In this document: piece by piece, positions 1 to 7,563 of the stretch
How positions within the stretch are numbered: the stretch's first letter is position 1
Layout of the letters: every line of letters starts with the position of its first letter
Source of the DNA: PCC-10605 sp964409355
Lineage (GTDB): Bacteria > Cyanobacteriota > Cyanobacteriia > Cyanobacteriales > Cyanobacteriaceae
DNA length: 15,069 bases
Direction of reading: 5' to 3'
Assembly (NCBI GenBank): GCA_964409355.1
Contig: CAYPDC010000103.1
Location: 1-15,069 of the forward strand
Notes under the pieces: model-generated
The model's input: the letters and a program-made list of their open reading frames with translations, nothing else
The model's database searches: none
Told to the model about the DNA's origin: nothing
Program-made: the position numbers and the translations under genes

Positions 1-55
1 GGGAAGGGGTGATGAGGGGAAGGGGTGATAAGGGGAAGGGGTGATAAGGGGAAGG
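1..55. repeat. 16-bp G-rich tandem repeat
   Basis: The window opens with 3.4 head-to-tail copies of GGGAAGGGGTGATRAG, at 1-16, 17-32, 33-48 and partly 49-55. Copies 2 and 3 are identical and copy 1 differs by one base. The array may continue beyond the left edge. The + strand has GGGG runs separated by short AA and 7-nt spacers, which fits intramolecular G-quadruplex formation (inference). No coding role is evident. Confidence 0.9.
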
Positions 56-91
56 ATCTTTTCAAAGTCGAGGTAAAATTGAATTTTATTA

Positions 92-107
92 GTTCAATTC
101 ATTGAAC
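92..107. repeat. Short perfect inverted repeat (7-bp arms)
   Basis: GTTCAAT and ATTGAAC flank a 2-nt TC centre. It could be a protein-binding dyad or a small hairpin. It is the first of three inverted repeats in the gene-free stretch before the MFS gene, and no function can be assigned. Confidence 0.5.
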
Positions 108-161
108 GTTATCTATTAGCTTTGTCAATTTATTGCAAAGCAGTTTATGAGTTGAAACCTT

Positions 162-200
162 GATCTCGCAATGAAATGAATTTCATTGCTAATAGAGATC
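162..200. repeat. Strong hairpin, 15 base pairs
   Basis: GATCTC followed directly by GCAATGAAA pairs with TTTCATTGC and GAGATC around a TGAA loop. A 5-nt bulge (TAATA) lies on the 3' side only. All 15 pairs are perfect. No T-run follows on either strand, so it is not a typical intrinsic terminator. It could be an RNA stem in the leader of the MFS gene or a decayed repeat unit. Confidence 0.7.
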
Positions 201-240
201 GTTAAATAAATTTAACTCAATTTTGCTGAAAAATATTGTT

Positions 241-277
241 GTTTTTAATAATAATTGATTAATTAATAGTTAAAAAC
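241..277. repeat. AT-rich inverted repeat (8-bp arms)
   Basis: GTTTTTAA at 241-248 is the exact reverse complement of TTAAAAAC at 270-277, with a 21-nt AT-only-like spacer rich in TTAATTAA. Chance occurrence is more likely in AT-rich DNA, so confidence is limited. It lies about 190 nt before the MFS gene. Confidence 0.4.
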
Positions 278-302
278 GAAATTCATACTTTAAATCAGCA
301 AA

Positions 303-391
303 CCTGCTACCTGATACCTGCCCTTATCAGACATTCTTGCATCGAACTGAGGTAAAATTTAAGCCTACAACCTGCAACCTGAAACCTAAAC
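303..391. repeat. Heptamer tandem repeat clusters (CCTNNNA type)
   Basis: Two short arrays share a 7-bp period. One is CCTGCTA, CCTGATA, CCTGCCC at 303-323. The other is CCTACAA, CCTGCAA, CCTGAAA, CCTAAAC at 364-391. They match the short tandemly repeated repetitive (STRR) heptamers known from cyanobacterial intergenic DNA. The rest of 56-470 shows no open reading frame that I can support. Confidence 0.75.
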
Positions 392-470
392 GATAAATTT
401 ATTCGACAAATTAGCTTAAACTAGATATATGTTAAGTTTTGTTGAAAAATTATACGAAAACTGAATAACA

Positions 471-1829
471 ATGCCAGTATCTGACACGGAAAAAGAAGAA
501 AAATCAGAACCAATATTAACGCAATTATCTCCGATCTCTCAAAATAAGGTCTCCAGTGGAATCATGTGCGTTTTAAAAAATACCAGTTTCCTCATTCTCT
601 GGTTAGGACAAGTTTTTTCTCAATTAGCGGATAAAATTTATTTAGTGTTAATGATTGCCCTGATCACTGCTAATTTTCAGTCTCAAGGGGAAAGTATTAG
701 TTCATGGGTATCTTTAATTATGATTGCTTTTACCATTCCTGCTATTCTATTCGGATCTTTAGCAGGGGTATATGTCGATCGCTGGTCGAAAAAAACGGTT
801 TTAGTGGTATCTAATATATTTAGAGGGATTTTAGTCCTCATCGTGCCCTTCTGTTTATCGATTAATAAAGAGGAAATCGGTTTCTTTTCTTTACCTTGGG
901 CATTTTGGTTATTACTATTAGTCACATTTTCTGTCTCTACTCTAACTCAATTTTTCGCTCCTGCTGAACAAGCAACTATTCCTCTGATTGTCAGAAAAAA
1001 AGATTTATTAGCGGCAAATTCCGTTTATACCACCACCATGATGGCAATGGTAATCATCGGTTTTGCAGTGGGTGAACCATTATTAAAGATAATGTCTGAT
1101 TGGGGTACAAGTTTTAATTTTGCCTACGGGAAAGAATTGTTAGTGGGGGGATGTTATGTCTTAGCAGGGGGAATTTTAGTAACGATGGTGAGTCGAGAGA
1201 GAGAAGAAGATAAGCAAACAAAGGATAATCACCCCTTAGAAGATATAAAAGAGGGTTTACGATACTTAAAATATAATCATCGAGTGCGTAATGCCTTGTT
1301 TCAGTTGGTTATACTATTCTCTATTTTTGCGGCATTGGCAGTTTTAGCAGTGCGTTTAGCCGAAACCATACCGGGTATGGAGGCGGATCAATTTGGTTAT
1401 TTACTGGCAACTACAGGAGTAGGGATTGCGATCGGAGCGACTTTTGTTACCCATCAAGGAAAGATGATTCCCCATGGAAGACTTAGTTTTTGGGGATCTT
1501 TGGGGATGGGAGGCGCTTTAAGTGGTTTATCGGTGGCTACCAATAGTCTGATTTTAGCTTTAGCTATGACGGTGATTTTGGGCATTTTTGCCGCTTTGGT
1601 GGGTGTGCCGATGCAGACTACCATTCAAGGGGAAACACCTCCTGATATGCGGGGAAAAGTGTTTGGTTTGCAGAATAATGCGGTTAATATTGCTTTGTCT
1701 TTGCCTTTGGCTTTGGCAGGTATTGCGGAGACTTATTTAGGATTACGATTAGTTTTGATGATTCTGGCTTCTTTGGCGGTGTCGGGGATGGCTTTAACTT
1801 CTTTGATTACTGGTAAATCGGGGAACTAA
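471..1829 (+). CDS. MFS exporter, EntS/MFS_3-like
   Basis: This 452-aa integral membrane protein of the major facilitator superfamily exports a small molecule across the plasma membrane by drug:proton antiport or a similar mechanism. The substrate is unknown. By eye it has about 11-12 hydrophobic segments after a charged, cytoplasmic N-terminal tail (residues 1-35). The loop after the third segment carries motif A at residues 95-108 (GSLAGVYVDRWSKK). Near residues 385-410 lies the GETPPDMRGKVFG-type loop seen in macrolide-efflux and enterobactin-exporter relatives. The ATG follows a gene-free region; no convincing Shine-Dalgarno is present, as is common in cyanobacteria. The DUF4168 gene starts about 60 nt downstream, so the two may share a transcript. 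The family is secure, but siderophore or antibiotic export is only inferred from distant relatives, and I see no Fur box upstream. Confidence 0.9.
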   Translation: MPVSDTEKEEKSEPILTQLSPISQNKVSSGIMCVLKNTSFLILWLGQVFSQLADKIYLVLMIALITANFQSQGESISSWVSLIMIAFTIPAILFGSLAGVYVDRWSKKTVLVVSNIFRGILVLIVPFCLSINKEEIGFFSLPWAFWLLLLVTFSVSTLTQFFAPAEQATIPLIVRKKDLLAANSVYTTTMMAMVIIGFAVGEPLLKIMSDWGTSFNFAYGKELLVGGCYVLAGGILVTMVSREREEDKQTKDNHPLEDIKEGLRYLKYNHRVRNALFQLVILFSIFAALAVLAVRLAETIPGMEADQFGYLLATTGVGIAIGATFVTHQGKMIPHGRLSFWGSLGMGGALSGLSVATNSLILALAMTVILGIFAALVGVPMQTTIQGETPPDMRGKVFGLQNNAVNIALSLPLALAGIAETYLGLRLVLMILASLAVSGMALTSLITGKSGN

Positions 1830-1889
1830 TTGAGCCTTATTTCCTTCATACTAAGTAATAGATATATTAATTTTTATTGTTACTCTACT

Positions 1890-2351
1890 ATGTTATTTAA
1901 TCAAGGTAATGACAAACATAAGAAAGTTGCTTCTCAATTGTTAATAGCTTTGGGTTTAAGTCTTTCGGCGGTTTCTACGGGGGTTGTGCCTGAATATCGG
2001 CAAGGTTCTGTTACAATTCAATCTCAGGCTATGGCGCAAAATGTCTCTGATGAGGATTTGAAAAAATATGCCCAAGCGGCGATCGCCATTGAAAATTTAC
2101 GCAAAACCACCTATAGTAATATTGAAGGAGTCACGGGTAAATCTTCAGGGCAAATGAGTTGTAATCAGCGTCAAAGTTTTAGTCAACTGCCGGAAAATGC
2201 TCGTAAAATGGCGATCGAATACTGTGATCAATCAGAAGTAATCGTGCAAAATAATGGTTTAACGGTTAATCGTTTTAATCAAATTACTCAACAGGTTAAA
2301 CAAGATCCTAGTTTAAAACAGCGTTTACAGTCCATTTTAGGACAAATGTAA
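1890..2351 (+). CDS. Secreted DUF4168 protein
   Basis: This is a small exported protein of 153 aa when started at the ATG at 1890. An in-frame TTG at 1830 would add 20 residues directly behind the MFS stop codon. I prefer the ATG because it places a lysine-rich n-region (KHKK) and a hydrophobic core right at the start, forming a signal peptide with an AMA|QN-like cleavage site about 48 residues in. The mature part is helical and polar, and its C-terminal pattern (LTVNRFNQITQQVKQDPSLKQR) is typical of DUF4168, a family of periplasmic or outer-membrane-associated proteins of unknown function. Two cysteines in the mature part (CNQRQ and YCDQ) could form a disulphide. Same strand as the MFS exporter, with close spacing. 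No function is known. Confidence 0.85.
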   Translation: MLFNQGNDKHKKVASQLLIALGLSLSAVSTGVVPEYRQGSVTIQSQAMAQNVSDEDLKKYAQAAIAIENLRKTTYSNIEGVTGKSSGQMSCNQRQSFSQLPENARKMAIEYCDQSEVIVQNNGLTVNRFNQITQQVKQDPSLKQRLQSILGQM

Positions 2352-2361
2352 GGTAATGAAT

Positions 2362-2427
2362 AATTAACAATTAATAATTAATAATTAATAGGTTTTAGGT
2401 ATCAGGTGGCAGGTATTAGGTTTCAGA
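2362..2427. repeat. Two adjoining heptamer arrays
   Basis: AATTAAC followed by three AATTAAT units (2362-2389) has an exact 7-bp period. It is followed directly by TTTTAGG, TATCAGG, TGGCAGG, TATTAGG and TTTCAGA (2393-2427), the reverse-complement form of the CCTNNNA heptamers at 303-391. The same repeat family therefore occurs in both orientations around the MFS-DUF4168 pair. Confidence 0.8.
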
Positions 2428-2477
2428 GAATGTTTTAATTCCTTAATTCCCTTCGCTTATAATCTAACTAAAATTTT

Positions 2478-4718
2478 ATGACTCAATTGAACAAGTTATA
2501 TGTATCTAAAATTAAGGATTTATTGCTTAGAGAGGAATATACTTTAGTTAGGGAATATATTGAGAATTTATTATTAGAAAATCCTGATAATTATTACTTA
2601 AACAATTATTTAGCTATTACTTATTTATGCTTAGGAGAAAATGAGTTAAGTAATGCTATTTATTTAGATTTATTGTTAAATATTGATGAGTCAGAAATAA
2701 AAAATATTAGTGATACTATCTTTGATATAGCCGATTTAAACTATAATCAAAACAAGTTTAATTTAGCCATAGATTTATATTATCAAGGATTAGAATTAAA
2801 TCCAGAATATGTTGACGGTTATATTAATTTAGCTCAAATTTTTGCTCAACAAAGTAATACTGATTTAGCAGTAGAAATATTAAACAATTTATTAGAAAAT
2901 AATCCTAATTGCCTCATTGCTTATCAAAAATTGGGGTTACTATGGCAAAATATTAAAGAATGGGAAGGTGCGATCGCATCTTATGAACAAGGAAGAAGAA
3001 TAGATCCCAATAATATAGAAATTCTATCATCTTTAGCCCATTGTTACTTAAAAATTAACGACTTAGATGCTAGTGAGGAAATATTAAAGACAATTATTAA
3101 AATCAATCCAGACTATCTTCAATCTTATGGAGAATTAGGGTATGTATATCTACTCAAAAAACAATTAAATTTAGTCATTATACTGTGGCAAAGACTCATC
3201 AAGAAAAACTCGAAACGTATCCATAAATATAAACAATTTTGCAAGGAAAATAAAAAAAATAATCAAGATATACTGAGCTTAAATTATAACTTAATAGAGA
3301 GTATAGACAAAGATTATTCATTAGGAGAAATAAGTCAGAATATTGCTGAAATTTTATTTCATCAAGAAAAATATCATTTAGCTATTCACTACTATCAAAA
3401 GGCTTTAGAATCAGGTTTAGAAACAGAAATTATTTATCAAAATTTAATTTATAGTTTAATTTATAGTGGCAAAATTAATGAAATTAATCCCTATCTTGAT
3501 AAACTCGATCGAATTAATCCAAATCATACACAAACAATAATAAACAAACTCAATAATAATCGAGCTAGTTTGAGCAAAAATTATATAATAAATCCCGTAA
3601 AAAAATATTATGAAACAGCGTATCAATGGGCAGAAGAAAATAACTTATTAGCAACTAATTATTACTCTTTCAATTTAGATAATATTATCAATCTAAAACC
3701 ACCAAAAAACATCAATAACTTTATACATCCTAGCTTTTATTTTCCTGAAAAAATAGAACTACCTAAACCTTTTTTAATCAAATTACCAAATGGAATTGTT
3801 TATCTAAAAGCAACGGAGGGAAGCAGTGCAATTTTCACAAAGGATAACTATTTAATCGGAGATTTATCCCCTGAATCTCCGGCTTTAAGTCCAAATCATC
3901 CTGATAGCCACCCTAGTAAACACTCTGTTTTAAAAACGCCTATTTTACCACCAAAACAGACGATTAAAGGCAAAGTTTTAGTCTTAGTGGGGTTATTAAA
4001 TGATGTCTATTTTCATTGGCTATTTGATATTTTACCTCGTATTTATTTAGTAGAATTAGCAAAGATAAGTTTAGAAGATATAGATTATATTTTAGTAGAT
4101 AATCGCACGACTTTTCAACGAGAAACTTTAGAGATACTAAATATACCCATTGAAAAAATATTACCTCTTTCTTTCCCTTTACACTTACAAGCGGATGAGT
4201 TAATTATACCTTCTTTCCCCGGTTGTATTGCTTGGATGCCGTCTTGGAGTTGTCAATATCTGAGAGATAAATTGTCACCTAAAAAAATTAAGAAAAAGCC
4301 TTTTAGAAAATTATATATTAGTAGAAATAAATCTAATACTCGCCGTTTAATTAATGAAAAAGAAATTATCTATTTTTTAGAAAAGGAAGGTTTTGAAATA
4401 ATAAATTTAGAATCATTATCTGTTAAAAAACAAGCAGAATTATTAGCAGAAACGAAAATAGTTATTTCTCCTCATGGTAGTGGTTTAAGTAACCTTGTAT
4501 TTTGTCAACCTGACACTAAAGTGATCGAACTTTTTGCTCCTAATTATGTCTATCCTTGTTACTGGTTAGTGAGTAATTTAGTCAACTTAGATTATCATTA
4601 TTTAGTGGGTGAAATAATTGGCAGTGAGCATTTTCATTCTTTTCTTTATCTTGACAATAGGTTAGAAGATATATTAATTATTAGAAAAAAATATCCCCTT
4701 CCCATTTTCGTTTTTTGA
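2478..4718 (+). CDS. TPR repeat - GT61 glycosyltransferase fusion
   Basis: This 746-aa protein has two parts. Residues 1 to about 350 are helical tetratricopeptide repeats, with the A..Y..GL.L.P pattern recurring about every 34 residues (for example near 100-240 and 290-350); these normally bind partner proteins. Residues from about 430 to 746 are a DUF563/GT61-type glycosyltransferase domain, with FHWLFDILPR near residues 512-522, a basic YISR segment at 613-616, and ISPHGSGLSNLVF at 664-676, the family's most conserved block. No signal peptide or membrane segment is visible, so a cytoplasmic enzyme acting on a cell-surface glycan or protein is likely. Codons are very AT-rich compared with ntcA or fabI, and the gene is flanked by repeats, which may hint at transfer. 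Donor and acceptor are unknown. The ATG has no clear ribosome binding site. Confidence 0.88.
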   Translation: MTQLNKLYVSKIKDLLLREEYTLVREYIENLLLENPDNYYLNNYLAITYLCLGENELSNAIYLDLLLNIDESEIKNISDTIFDIADLNYNQNKFNLAIDLYYQGLELNPEYVDGYINLAQIFAQQSNTDLAVEILNNLLENNPNCLIAYQKLGLLWQNIKEWEGAIASYEQGRRIDPNNIEILSSLAHCYLKINDLDASEEILKTIIKINPDYLQSYGELGYVYLLKKQLNLVIILWQRLIKKNSKRIHKYKQFCKENKKNNQDILSLNYNLIESIDKDYSLGEISQNIAEILFHQEKYHLAIHYYQKALESGLETEIIYQNLIYSLIYSGKINEINPYLDKLDRINPNHTQTIINKLNNNRASLSKNYIINPVKKYYETAYQWAEENNLLATNYYSFNLDNIINLKPPKNINNFIHPSFYFPEKIELPKPFLIKLPNGIVYLKATEGSSAIFTKDNYLIGDLSPESPALSPNHPDSHPSKHSVLKTPILPPKQTIKGKVLVLVGLLNDVYFHWLFDILPRIYLVELAKISLEDIDYILVDNRTTFQRETLEILNIPIEKILPLSFPLHLQADELIIPSFPGCIAWMPSWSCQYLRDKLSPKKIKKKPFRKLYISRNKSNTRRLINEKEIIYFLEKEGFEIINLESLSVKKQAELLAETKIVISPHGSGLSNLVFCQPDTKVIELFAPNYVYPCYWLVSNLVNLDYHYLVGEIIGSEHFHSFLYLDNRLEDILIIRKKYPLPIFVF

Positions 4719-4737
4719 TTAACTATATAGTTGTTAA

Positions 4738-4768
4738 TTGATGAATTTTGGCATAAAAGAGTTATAAT
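4738..4768 (+). promoter_or_regulatory. Candidate promoter of the DUF3386 gene
   Basis: TTGATG (4738-4743) and a perfect TATAAT (4763-4768) are 19 bp apart, about 30 nt before the ATG at 4800. The -10 is strong but the spacing is 2 bp longer than ideal. An AGGA at 4787-4790, 9 nt before the ATG, is a reasonable ribosome binding site. A 12-bp palindrome AACTATATAGTT lies just upstream at 4721-4732. Confidence 0.55.
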
Positions 4769-4799
4769 CAGAAAATAAAAAAAGATAGGAAAACAAAAT

Positions 4800-5435
4800 A
4801 TGACTCAAACTTTAACCGCAGAACAACTTTTCCGCAATGCTTACGAAAATCGCTATACATGGGATGAGAATTTCCCCGGTTATACCTGTGACATAACCTA
4901 TAAAACCCCTACAGCTACCTATACAGCGAAGGGAAAAATCGACTCTAATTTGCAGTTTAGCGTTTCTGACATCGAAGACAGTTTTGCCCAAAAGGCTATT
5001 CAAGAGCAGTTATGGGAAATTACCATTCACCGAGTTAACCATAGTTTTGAGAAGTCTCACGGGGAAAATACCTTTAGCTTTGGAGAAACCGATGCTGATG
5101 GTGCTGTGGAAATCCTTTTAGGGGGTGCTGGAGAAGGTAATAAATACAAAATCAAAGATAATGTTGTCACCCTTGTTTATCGCAAAATACGGGATCTTTT
5201 TGTGACTATTAACACCTTCGAGGTTTTAAACACGGATAAGGGTTATTTATCTTTGAGTTATGACTCCGTTTATGCAAATGCTCAAACTGGGGAACAAAAA
5301 GGAGTCAGATCTATTTTTCATGATAAGTTTGAAAAAGTGGGTAATTATTACGTCTTAACTAATCGTCAAAGCATCAAGGAAGACGAGCAACCAACTATTA
5401 CTGAGTTTACTTTTTCTAATATTATTTTTAATTAA
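4800..5435 (+). CDS. DUF3386 family protein
   Basis: This 211-aa soluble protein belongs to a family conserved in cyanobacteria and plant plastids. It has no signal peptide or membrane segment. The sequence reads as alternating beta strands with many aromatic and charged positions (YTWDENFPGY near residues 18-27, and SLSYDSVYANAQTG in the C-terminal half), consistent with the family. The start is fixed by the AGGA at 4787-4790. It ends 26 nt before the stop of the convergent Get3d-like gene. A perfect Shine-Dalgarno-like AAGGAGGAG directly follows its stop codon, without a convincing gene behind it. The biochemical role is unknown; I would not go further than the family name. Confidence 0.85.
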   Translation: MTQTLTAEQLFRNAYENRYTWDENFPGYTCDITYKTPTATYTAKGKIDSNLQFSVSDIEDSFAQKAIQEQLWEITIHRVNHSFEKSHGENTFSFGETDADGAVEILLGGAGEGNKYKIKDNVVTLVYRKIRDLFVTINTFEVLNTDKGYLSLSYDSVYANAQTGEQKGVRSIFHDKFEKVGNYYVLTNRQSIKEDEQPTITEFTFSNIIFN

Positions 5436-5461
5436 GGAGGAGTGTTGATAAATCAAGATGT

Positions 5462-6559
5462 TTAAAGACTAATCACTAAATAAGCATCTTGAAATTTTGC
5501 CCCTTTTACTGATTGCCCTTTTAATGGGGGCGGTAAAAAGATATTGCGTCTTTGATCTCCTGCTGATATAGTTAGTTCTGGCCCTGATTGACTGAGTTTG
5601 ACTTGTTTTTTTTCAAATCCGGGGAGAAATAGCTTTACTTCTCGGTTAGCCGTATCGATAATAAGGGGTTTTGGTGCTTGTTTTGCCTGATTTTGAAAGT
5701 CGGGTAAGGCTTGGCTTAGTTTTTGCCAATTATCCCCTCTTAAAGACGGTATCGCCGTCACTGGTATGGGATTAAACGTTGTGGTTATCTCTGAGGTGAT
5801 TTCCCCTTGATTTAATAATACTCCTCCAACGCTTAAATCTACTTGTTGCGCACTACCCCACCAATATTTTGAAGATACGATCGCCTCTTGGGTGGCATTA
5901 GTGACGAGAAAGGCACAAACCCGACTCGGATCATTAATGGCTTTTTTACCCTGTTCTAAAATTTGATCTGCTTCTCTAGCGGACTCATTATTAGTAAAAT
6001 TATCTGTATTCCAGGATACATTTAAAACCGCACTGCTGACAGGTTGAACAAAAGGTGATAAAGCCTTAACAATGTCAGAGTTTTCTAACAAATTTTTCAC
6101 TCGGCGAATATACCAACTAAGAGTATCAGGAATACCAAACATTCGCACGGAGTTGAGGCTAGTTTTGCCGTCATAGATAATTACATCATAATCGGCATCT
6201 TTTTCTCGGATATAGTTTAAAGCTAAAGCCGAATCCATCCCGGGTAAAATTGCTAATTCTTGACCATAAATATTATTTAACACAGGAGAGCGTAAATATT
6301 TAGCTTCTAACTGCTTTAATTGTTCCCAACTAGCTTCTAATAATTGGGTACTATGTAATTGGATAACATTAAGATTTGGGCTAATTTCGGTAATTTCTGA
6401 ACTAACATTCACTCCTAATTGTAGAGAGAATGAGGGAGTAGAATCTTGTACTGCTAATAATACCTTTTTTCCCGCCTGAGCGTATTTTTTCGCAGATGCG
6501 ATCGCCATCGTGGTGCAACCAACACCACCCTTACCTAAAAATGTGAGAATAAAAGCCAT
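5462..6559 (-). CDS. Get3d/ArsA-type ATPase with alpha-crystallin C-terminus
   Basis: This 365-aa protein starts at the ATG at 6559; a TTG 18 nt upstream would add six residues, but the family begins MAFILTFLGKGG. It is an ArsA/Get3 superfamily P-loop protein. Residues 9-16 (GKGGVGCT) are the deviant Walker A, followed by LLAVQDSTPSFSL in place of the usual DPAHS loop, and VIYDGKTSLNSVRMFG as the switch region. Residues from about 298 to 365 form a beta-rich small-heat-shock-like (alpha-crystallin) domain ending LPPPLKGQSVKGAKF. This architecture matches Get3d, known in cyanobacteria and chloroplasts, whose client is unclear. Odd point: the Walker A lysine before Thr is Cys here, although the signature lysine GK is kept. 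Expected in the cytosol as a homodimer. Convergent with DUF3386. Confidence 0.85.
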   Translation of the reverse strand: MAFILTFLGKGGVGCTTMAIASAKKYAQAGKKVLLAVQDSTPSFSLQLGVNVSSEITEISPNLNVIQLHSTQLLEASWEQLKQLEAKYLRSPVLNNIYGQELAILPGMDSALALNYIREKDADYDVIIYDGKTSLNSVRMFGIPDTLSWYIRRVKNLLENSDIVKALSPFVQPVSSAVLNVSWNTDNFTNNESAREADQILEQGKKAINDPSRVCAFLVTNATQEAIVSSKYWWGSAQQVDLSVGGVLLNQGEITSEITTTFNPIPVTAIPSLRGDNWQKLSQALPDFQNQAKQAPKPLIIDTANREVKLFLPGFEKKQVKLSQSGPELTISAGDQRRNIFLPPPLKGQSVKGAKFQDAYLVISL

Positions 6560-6623
6560 TATGTTAATAAAAATCAAGTTATTATGAGCAAAAGTCTGGG
6601 AAGGAAGAATAGATTAAAGTTAA

Positions 6624-6718
6624 GGTGATTTCCAAGAATAAATATACCCCACTACCCCCCTTAATAAAGGGGGAATTATCAAGAAAATTGGGAAATTCTT
6701 TCTCAGAAACCGCCTAAT
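6624..6718. repeat. MITE-like element, about 95 bp
   Basis: This is an intergenic element between the Get3d-like and DUF2862 genes. Its ends are imperfect inverted repeats: GGTGATTTCCAAGAATAAAT at 6624-6643 against the reverse complement of 6695-6714, with about 14 of 20 matches. At its centre lies a perfect 7-bp hairpin, CCCCCTT - AATA - AAGGGGG (6656-6673). The right half recurs in inverted orientation at 15014-15069. Repetition, terminal inverted repeats and the lack of a gene suggest a non-autonomous mobile repeat. The transposase that would move it is not in this window. Confidence 0.7.
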
Positions 6719-6742
6719 CCCTCAATTTCCCACCCTATTAGA

Positions 6743-6943
6743 TTATTTTACAGTTTGAACTTCATCTTCAAAAAACCAACCCATAGTAGAATCAGCAAAT
6801 TCAACAAAAACACCGACTCCGCTACCATCAGTCATTTTAAATGATTTAATCACCCCTGCTTGTCCTTCTTGAGCTTTTTTGAGAATCTCAGGGGATACTT
6901 TTTCTCTGAGACGACAAATTTTAACTTTTTGTCCTACTTCCAT
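6743..6943 (-). CDS. DUF2862 small protein
   Basis: This 66-aa protein begins MEVGQKVKICRLREKVSPE, followed by GVIKSFKMTDGSGVGVFVEF and ending in a WFFEDEV segment. This is the pattern of DUF2862, a short, conserved, probably SH3-barrel-like family of cyanobacteria and plants with unknown function. Full length for the family. It is a single gene behind the MITE-like repeat; its ATG has no clear ribosome binding site. The 186-nt gap to thioredoxin holds a HIP1 site (7063-7070) and nothing else I can name. Confidence 0.85.
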   Translation of the reverse strand: MEVGQKVKICRLREKVSPEILKKAQEGQAGVIKSFKMTDGSGVGVFVEFADSTMGWFFEDEVQTVK

Positions 6944-7129
6944 AGTAATTTTTCATATTAATTTTTTAACAACTCTTAATTCTAACGGAATTTGGTCATT
7001 TTCTTTTCAACCACACTGGGATATTTTTAGTTTTTGGGTTAATGAGCATTTCGCTATCTAAAGCGATCGCACTTTTTTCCTCCTCATTCCGTAGAAAAAA
7101 AAACAGTAATTAAATCAAGTAAAGTTCAA

Positions 7130-7453
7130 TTAAACTACAGCTTCTACAAATTCCTTCAACTTATCTTTGCCGAGCGCACCCTCATGACTACTAACCATTT
7201 TACCCTGTTTAAATAATCTTAAGGCAGGTACACCTTCAACCTTACATTGAGCAACACTTTCAGGACTAGCATCCACCTCCAATTTTATCACCTTGAGGCG
7301 ATCGCCGTAATTTTCTGCTATCCAATTAATTGAAGGAGAAACTAAACGACAAGGACCACACCAAGAAGCCCAAAAATAGGCTAAAACTGGTTGATTTTCC
7401 TCACAAATAGCACTTTTAAATTGAGAATCATCGATTTCAATTACCTTACTCAT
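7130..7453 (-). CDS. Thioredoxin
   Basis: This 107-aa thioredoxin reduces disulphides in target proteins in the cytosol, using electrons from a thioredoxin reductase. The active site WASWCGPCR spans residues 28-36 (Cys32, Cys35), and the cis-proline is Pro76 in EGVPALRLF. It is a single full-length thioredoxin fold with no signal peptide. Extra cysteines at 17 and 70 could allow additional redox control. AGGAG (complement of 7462-7466) lies 8 nt before the ATG, and a TATACT -10 (complement of 7472-7477) lies just upstream, so it is probably transcribed alone, back to back with the ribbon-helix-helix gene. I cannot decide between the m, x, y and other cyanobacterial types from sequence alone. 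Confidence 0.93.
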   Translation of the reverse strand: MSKVIEIDDSQFKSAICEENQPVLAYFWASWCGPCRLVSPSINWIAENYGDRLKVIKLEVDASPESVAQCKVEGVPALRLFKQGKMVSSHEGALGKDKLKEFVEAVV

Positions 7454-7461
7454 TATAGTTG

Positions 7462-7477
7462 CTCCTAGTGTAGTATA
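7462..7477 (-). promoter_or_regulatory. Thioredoxin -10 box and ribosome binding site
   Basis: On the minus strand TATACT (complement of 7472-7477) is followed by AGGAG (complement of 7462-7466), 8 nt ahead of the start codon at 7453. No good -35 hexamer is visible, which is common for cyanobacterial type 2 promoters. The 5' leader would be very short. Confidence 0.5.
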
Positions 7478-7563
7478 AAAACATTTGAATTAATATTTTC
7501 TGGAGATGTCTATTGGTGAACTTTTTATCTGCTATACTCTGATTATACATATTTTTAGAGGTT

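Noticed and set aside
683..925. 80-codon frame antisense to the MFS gene
   Set aside because: Lies wholly inside a well-supported membrane protein gene and has no recognisable domain.
4711..4732. Terminator after the GT61 gene
   Set aside because: T-run precedes rather than follows the AACTATATAGTT palindrome, and the stem is only AT-rich and 4-6 bp.
4812..5003. 63-codon frame antisense to DUF3386
   Set aside because: Entirely inside DUF3386 with no domain or start signals.
6879..7061. 60-codon frame on the + strand
   Set aside because: Its first part is antisense to DUF2862, and the rest is low-complexity AT-rich DNA with no domain.
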